Part shown: piece by piece, positions 58,830 through 64,000 of the stretch
Position numbering within the stretch: the first letter of the stretch is position 1
Layout: each line of letters opens with the position of its first letter
The notes under the pieces: generated by a model
Seen by the model: only the letters and a program-made list of their open reading frames with translations
Databases searched by the model: none
What the model was told of the DNA's origin: nothing
Position numbers and translations under genes: made by a program
Assembly (NCBI GenBank): GCA_026075535.2
Contig: AP026540.1
Location: forward strand, 5,952,001-6,016,000
Direction of reading: 5' to 3'
Length of the DNA stretch: 64,000 nucleotides
Source: Tricholoma matsutake
Lineage: Eukaryota > Basidiomycota > Agaricomycetes > Agaricales > Tricholomataceae

Positions 58830-60293
58830 AAGTGCAATTTTCAGCGACTTTCTGACCAGCTACAATTACTGCCAGGCAAACAATGATTAATATTTGGAAG
58901 GAAGACCATTCAAAACCAAATCCATATTTGGAACCAGGATGATGTAAGTAGAAATTCCTCTTCTTGCAATGAGGTTTTTAATGTCATTTCAGCAAGCACT
59001 ACTTTACAAGATGTGTGGCTTGAACTTGCAAAAGAAGAATCAACTTCAGCTGCTCGGGGAGAAGTTGCAACTCATAAGACAAGTTTAACAACTTTTCTTA
59101 CAACTGGACTAGAACTTGAAGAATGGCAGTATGTAATTGTAATTTGTTTTGGTAATATCTTCTCTAACTTGTTTGAGTCAAGGCACATCATCACATATGA
59201 CATTAAAGTTTTGAAAAAGTACAAGACACAAACCCAGCTGGCAGATTTAGAAGAAAAGCACCACATTCTTATGATGCATATCAATCTTTGGTGAGAGGTC
59301 CAGTTGGCCTATCTTCCTTCAACTGGTTCCCTTGTTTCAGTGATTTATACCAATCTTTTATCAGAGATACAATCAAGCAAAGAATCACCCACAGCTGAGG
59401 CCACACCATTATTCCTTCCCTCATCACTTCTACCAAATCAACAACCTTCTCTGGCTTTTGCTAAATGTCTATCATGTGAAGTCCACTTGTGTATTGCACA
59501 AGCTGATGATGCTTTAGCTGATATACAGCATTATCTGCGTGTTATCTCAGGCTTCTGGCAATTTAAAAAAGTCAACATCAGTGGAACTGGAAATTGCCCA
59601 AATACTCGGATGTGCACCTTGTTCAATTGGTTCAACCATCATATAAAACTTTCAATGCTGTGTTACTCTGCTGCATGTACTTGCTTGCTTGCAGCTGATC
59701 CAATGGGCAAATGGAACACCAGACTAAAAGAGCTTAAGGAGTCTGATGTTCATGGACCAGGGAGGATGGATTTTTCTATGGAGATGTCTGATGCACTGGA
59801 CATGAGCAAAGGCCACTTTGAAATCTCATGGATTTGGCTGGTGCCAAGGCCAGCAACAGAGACTGAAGTGGATGCCTCGGAGCAGATTTTGGATGAAGGA
59901 ATGCATGTAGAATGGTCTAAATCTCAGGCAAGAAAGATGCGATGGGAGGAGGAGGTTGGTCTTCTCACAGCCAAAAATGCCATTATCCATGGAGTTACTG
60001 CATATGCACAAAAGCAAGCATTTTTTTGCAAAGCTTTGGCTGAGAGCTTTGCAAAGGCATGGCTGCCTTATATGCAAGCAAACAAGATGGAAACAGAATG
60101 GGGTCACTGGTATAGCCATTTGATCACTAACAAAAATTCTAATGCAATAGATCCCTTGAAATCCAAGACTATGGATAATCCAGAAAGTAATGGATCAAGC
60201 AATCAGGAGAAGGATGAAGAGGAGGAGGATGAGATGGAGGATGAAGAAGTTGAAAAGGATGAAAATTATGATCCATTTGAATTAGATGACTGA
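58830..60293 (+). pseudogene. KDZ transposase, C-terminal part
   Basis: Exons: to 58943 (INIWKEDHSKPNPYLEPG), intron 58944-58992 (GTAAGT..TTTCAG), then LQDVWLELAKEE and FLTTGLELEEWQ, a probable second intron near 59129-59235, then the main exon. The main exon has CEVHLCIAQADDALADIQHY, INISGTGN-like VNISGTGNCPNTRM, FEISWIWLVPRP, MHVEWSKSQARKMRWEEEV and AYAQKQAFFCKALAESF, ending in an acidic tail. These blocks are the conserved C-terminal part of fungal KDZ transposases. In-frame TGA codons at about 58940 and 59291 replace likely arginines. The cysteine cluster and catalytic N-terminal half are absent. Confidence 0.85.
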
Positions 60294-60315
60294 TGTTCAG
60301 TTAACAAAATTAGCA

Positions 60316-61129
60316 ATAGGCCCCAGTACCATTTAAAATGATTAACAATGGGCCCCAGCACTATTTACAATGATTAACAATATATTACAATGGGCCCCCA
60401 ACATCATTAACAATGTATTACAACAGACACCAGTACCATTTACAATGATTAACAATGGGCCCCAGCACTATTTACAATGATTAACAATATATTACAATGG
60501 GCCCCAGCATCATTAACAATGTATTACAATAGACACCAGTACCATTTACAATGATGTATTACAATGGATGCCAGTACCATTTACAACAATTGACAATTTA
60601 TTACAATGGATGCCAGTACCATTTACAATGATTAACAATGTATTACAATGGGCCCCAGTACCATTTACAACAATTAACAATGTATTACAATGGATGCCAG
60701 TACCATTTACAATGATTAACAATGTATTACAATGGGTGCCAGTACCATTTACAACAATTAACAATGTATTACAATGGATGCCAGTACCATTCACAATGAT
60801 TAACAATGGGCCCCAGTACCATTTACAACAATTAACAATGTATTACAATGGGTGCCTGGATGCCAGTACCATTTACAGTGATTAACAATGTGTTACAATG
60901 GATGCCAGTACCATTTACAATAATTAACAACATATTACAATGGGCCCCAATACCATTAACAATGTATTACAGTTGGTTGTGGTACCATCTACAATCATTA
61001 ACAATCATTAACAATAACATCTACTACATCTATCAGATATCTATTACAATGTCATTGTAATAAAACCATCGGTACTGTGCACAATGGCCTATCGACTAAC
61101 ACCGATAGATTGTTAACAATAGTGCCAGC
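60316..61129. repeat. right terminal inverted repeat of the KDZ element
   Basis: Reverse complement of the left end: about 14 units of the 42-bp repeat (CCAGTACCATTTACAATGATT core) and the unique outer part ending TTGTTAACAATAGTGCCAGC. The outer ~150 bp differ from the left end at only a few positions. Confidence 0.9.
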
Positions 61130-61665
61130 CATGACTCAACTTCGGGTGATAGCAAAAGTAATTCTTTGGGGGTTAGAGTGATAATCGGTGTTTTCATCAA
61201 TCAAGTGAAGACATCTTCAGTGATTTTGTCCTTTTGAATGGGAGCTTGGGTATGGTATGATGGGCCGTTTTTCGCTTTGCCTGTTGATGCAAAGTTGTGT
61301 TCATGAGGAGGTAGGTATGAGTTTTCTTTAGCACCGTTGTAGGGATGTATTACTGGTTGCAATGTTTTCTCAGAGGTTGAAGACGGTGCCGTATTCGAAG
61401 TAGGTGGGTTGGTCGCTGTGGACGATATTGATGGTGCCAGTAGTTGCAGGACGAATCGTTCAACCATCGCAGGGATTGAGGGCCATGAGGTAGGAGCTGT
61501 TGGCACATTCGGATCAGTTTGCATGAAAGGTCTACCACTTCGCAAAGCATATATCTCTTGTTCAAGTTGTGCGATACGATCTTCAGCCATTGTGGATAAG
61601 TCAGTAATTTGGTAGACACCCCTGGATGGCATCGAAGAAACTGTTGAAGGTGCGATATTATACAT
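61130..61665 (-). pseudogene. element VII pol N-terminal linker
   Basis: The minus strand reads MAEDRIAQLEQEIYALRSGRP, a Pro/Ser/Thr-rich stretch, then TLQPVIHPYNGAKENSYLPP and, after a TGA at 61202, ITLTPKELLLLSPEV. It is cut by the KDZ end at 61129; the protein resumes at 38331 leading into protease. It overlaps nothing else and follows gag with a short gap. Confidence 0.7.
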
Positions 61666-61688
61666 TAGCAGTTAGATGGAGGGTTTCA

Positions 61689-62975
61689 TCAAGTCCATTT
61701 GTCAATCCTGTCCTTGATAAAATGACCGGGGATGCTTCGAGGAGTGAATTGACCATTTGGGAGAACGATTTTGCCTTCTGTGTTCTTCTTACACTTTCCT
61801 TCATTGATATAAGACTGGCAAATCAAGCAGTCGCTAATAAAATGTCCTGTAAGCCCACAAAAGATGCAAACTAAGGTTTTGAGCTGGTCCAAACAAAATC
61901 TGCTGTTAGGTCGAGTAGTGTTCATGGTCTTCGAACCTGCTAAAGCTGTTACAAGAGTGGCTGCGAATTTCTCGAGGATTGCCATAAGGTCTTCCGATTT
62001 AATTTGGGGCAGAGATGTTGATGTTGTTGGGATTGCTGAAGGTGCTGAAGAATGCGAGCTAAGTAGCGATGTCAAATCCGAGCCAATAGATCCTGCTAAA
62101 ACAAATTTTGCCACTGCATGAATATTGTTGAGTGGGTAGGGGTCGTCGGGGTAGTGATTGGGGAATTTTAGTTCAAGTTGTCGAGCAATTCTAGCCCATA
62201 ACCCTGGTTGGAAACCCCGGACAAAGGCTCTGCTTTGTTCCACGTTGGAAATCCTGCCTTTAGTAGATAGAAACTCTGTAATGTTATAGAATGACTGATA
62301 GTATAATCCCAAATTGCTCGCATTGTAAATACCTATGCGAAGTTGTTTGCCAATGAGTTTGTCCATGTCCGAAATTGACCATTTCCGATTGTCTTCGGAA
62401 CCAGGGTACAGTTGGTGAATGGCAATGCAAAAGTTCTGGAACAAAATGCTGGTGTTGTATTCTGGAATTGATTCCCAGAGTTCAGAAGTGTCGATATCGA
62501 GGTAGCAACAAGCGTGCTTCTTCATATCTTCTGAGTTCGTGACATTGCACACCGAGAAAAGTAATTTGAGCTTGTTAAAGTATCTGCAAAGTTCTCACGG
62601 CTGGGTAGGGTCAAATTTCGGAGCCGTGGAATGACCACAAGCTGGCATCATTGCTTGCGTAGTCATGAATGCAATGTTTCTAGGGGTAGGGGTTAAAACT
62701 TGTGTGAATGATGGTAGGGGAGTCAAAGTTGTTGGAAGGATGAATGAAGATGTAGATGATGAAGATGTAGATGATGAAGATGAAGAAGTAGAGGATGATG
62801 TCGAGGGCAATGAGATTGGTGAAGGGAATAGTCGATGATGAGTCGATTCTGCTTCGGAAACAGGTATAAGAATATCTCCTGATTGTTCAAGAGATTTGAA
62901 GGCATGGCAAGTGTCAATTTGTAGGTTTCTAGCTTGTGTTGGCCTAAGCCGGGAGATTCGAGATGGATTAGGCAA
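61689..62975 (-). pseudogene. element VII gag
   Basis: A Ser/Thr-rich N-terminal part, TGA at 62595 at a likely arginine, then the capsid-like region (YFNKLKLLFSVCNV; YLDIDTSELWESIPEY; FYNITEFLSTKGRISN; RAFVRGFQPGLWARIARQLEL) and a canonical zinc knuckle CIFCGLTGHFISDC (CX2CX4HX4C). It ends GHFIKDRIDKWT. Apart from the one TGA the frame is open. Confidence 0.85.
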
Positions 62976-63013
62976 TGAAATGATTTAGAAACCCCTCGTG
63001 GTGGGCTCCAAAA

Positions 63014-64000
63014 TGATGATACTCAACCAGGAAACCCAAACAAAACCCACTGTAAGGGCTCGAATGGTATAACACTAGTTAGAGGAAGGTTGCAAAGTGG
63101 TACTCAATATCACTGCTGTAAACCAAGGGTATGAAAATGACTCTAGAGGGTGTGCGATGAAGTTCGATGAGGTTCAAAAGTATTCGAAGCATTGCGATGA
63201 CCTTTGATAACAATTGAGGGTGTACAAAGCACTACGATAGTGTTTGAGGGAAATTTAATGAAGTTCAATGAGTATTCGAAGAGGTCCGATGATGTTCGAA
63301 GAAGTTTGAAGAGGTCCGATGAAGTTCAAAGAGGTTCAAAGAGGTGCGATGATGTTTGATGAAGTTCGAAGGCCTTTATAGAAGACGAAGACACCTTCGA
63401 CGGTGGCTGAGGATAGACTATAAGGATGTAGAAAGGTGTTGAGAGAGGATAGATGATATGTGATAGTTTCGAGAAGCTAGTGCAAGGAGTTCAAGGAAAT
63501 TTGGCATAAAACACTGAACTTCAAGACTAAGTCGAGACACTTGGACTCAAGAGAATGGCTCTTAAATCAGACGATTGGTGTGAGAGGACAATGTATTCTG
63601 TCTTTCTAAGTAGCTAGTACAAGGCTATATATGTTTGGGAGAAGTGATACTAAAAAGGAAATAAAACATGATGAATACATGAGGCAAGATATAAAACAAT
63701 AGAGAATCTTTGCAAATCATAGAATAAATGAAAGAAGATAAGAAGGGAAACATCTAGAGGCATGATTTATCACTGGTACCTGTTCCCATTGATCCAATAT
63801 ATCATCAAGATGTCAAAGTGCCACAATCGCGTCCTAAAATCCCATCATTGTGTCTCCTTGTGTCTGGTGGTGCTCGATATGCAATGCACTAACTCTTACA
63901 AGGTGTGCTGCATGTATCCAAAGGGTGGTGCGATAGGTGTATGGTGGCCAAAGGCGTTCAAAGTGCTGCAATATTGTTCGAAGTCGTTTGAAGTCATTCG
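63014..64000 (-). mobile_element. 5' LTR of Gypsy element VII (truncated by window end)
   Basis: Matches 31410-32469 from TGATGATACTC onward. It carries extra copies of the GAAGAGGTCCGATGA-type repeat near 63270-63360 relative to the other LTR, and lacks a short piece near 63200. Differences are dominated by C/T and G/A exchanges. Confidence 0.9.

Larger units (their letters stand above)
38332..61129. mobile_element. KDZ-type DNA transposon, ~22.8 kb with nested Gypsy V-b
   Basis: Matching inverted ends GCTGGCA(T/C)TATTGTTAACAATC at both sides, each continuing through ~150 bp of near-identical sequence into 42-bp tandem repeats. Inside are a KDZ transposase (58830-60293), the accessory protein gene usually seen with such elements (39400-41575), a spliced repeat gene, an unknown ORF and a divergent gene pair. 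Without V-b (46379-58064 plus one 5-bp duplication) it is about 11.1 kb. I could not find a clean target duplication. It splits element VII between the pol linker and protease. Confidence 0.85.
31410..64000 (-). mobile_element. Ty3/Gypsy element VII (interrupted by a KDZ transposon)
   Basis: The minus strand has gag (61689-62975), a pol linker (61130-61665), then, left of the KDZ insertion, protease/RT/RNase H/integrase (34120-38331), with LTRs at 31410-32469 and from 63014. An antisense gene at 32617-33902 lies between pol and the 3' LTR. After the 5' LTR comes TTT and then TGGAGCCCACCACGAGG, a possible tRNA-type primer-binding site. The right LTR runs off the window. Confidence 0.88.

Noticed and set aside
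38332..61129. Target-site duplication of the KDZ element
   Set aside because: Flanks (..TAGTA at left, CATGA.. at right) do not match cleanly for any length tried, so none is claimed.

Overview
The window reads as gene-poor, transposon-packed DNA from a mushroom-forming basidiomycete (Agaricomycetes). Reasons: at least four lineages of chromodomain or Ty3/Gypsy LTR retrotransposons, a KDZ (Kyakuja-Dileera-Zisupton) DNA transposon together with the accessory protein usually found near such transposases, a CACTA-type element, and 46-66 bp introns with GTAAGT donors and TACTAAC-like branch points. One Gypsy family (V) has ~423 bp LTRs and a ~6.0 kb unit, which as far as I recall is close to marY1 of Tricholoma matsutake; an ectomycorrhizal Agaricales host is plausible but not shown. 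I see no rRNA or tRNA genes and no ordinary housekeeping genes.

Layout. 1-2175: a foldback element (443-812), a solo-LTR-like piece (871-1064), the 3' end of a small LTR element containing a perfect 13 x 18 bp minisatellite (1065-1638), and a fragment of an unknown gene (1639-2175). 2176-15784: Gypsy element I (minus), itself split by a CACTA element (3185-6153) and by Gypsy element II (plus, 7290-13157). 15785-19127: Gypsy element V-a (minus), cut by element III. 19128-31409: Gypsy element III (plus), carrying a non-autonomous LTR element IIIa (25179-28026) inside its RNase H. 31410-64000: Gypsy element VII (minus) with ~1.06 kb LTRs, running off the right edge. VII carries an intact, intron-containing antisense gene (32617-33902) and is interrupted by a ~22.8 kb KDZ transposon (38332-61129). 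The KDZ element is in turn interrupted by Gypsy V-b (46379-58064, TSD GATCC), whose 5' LTR is interrupted by Gypsy VI (52296-57937, TSD GAAAT, identical LTRs).

Read outward, this is a nest of about seven levels: VI in V-b in KDZ in VII in III in V-a in I, in an unknown gene. Almost every coding region is broken in the same way: in-frame TGA where family members carry arginine (CGA). Differences between paired LTRs are all transitions and mostly at CpG sites, which points to deamination of methylated CpG. Exceptions to the decay are the antisense cargo gene in VII and, largely, the young element VI.

The least explained material is (a) a recurrent exon/intron module encoding a GPRD..ISWA.G peptide, whose exon ends are near-perfect palindromes and which lies in both the CACTA and the KDZ transposons, (b) the antisense zinc-cluster-like gene in VII, and (c) a divergent pair of unknown genes inside the KDZ element.
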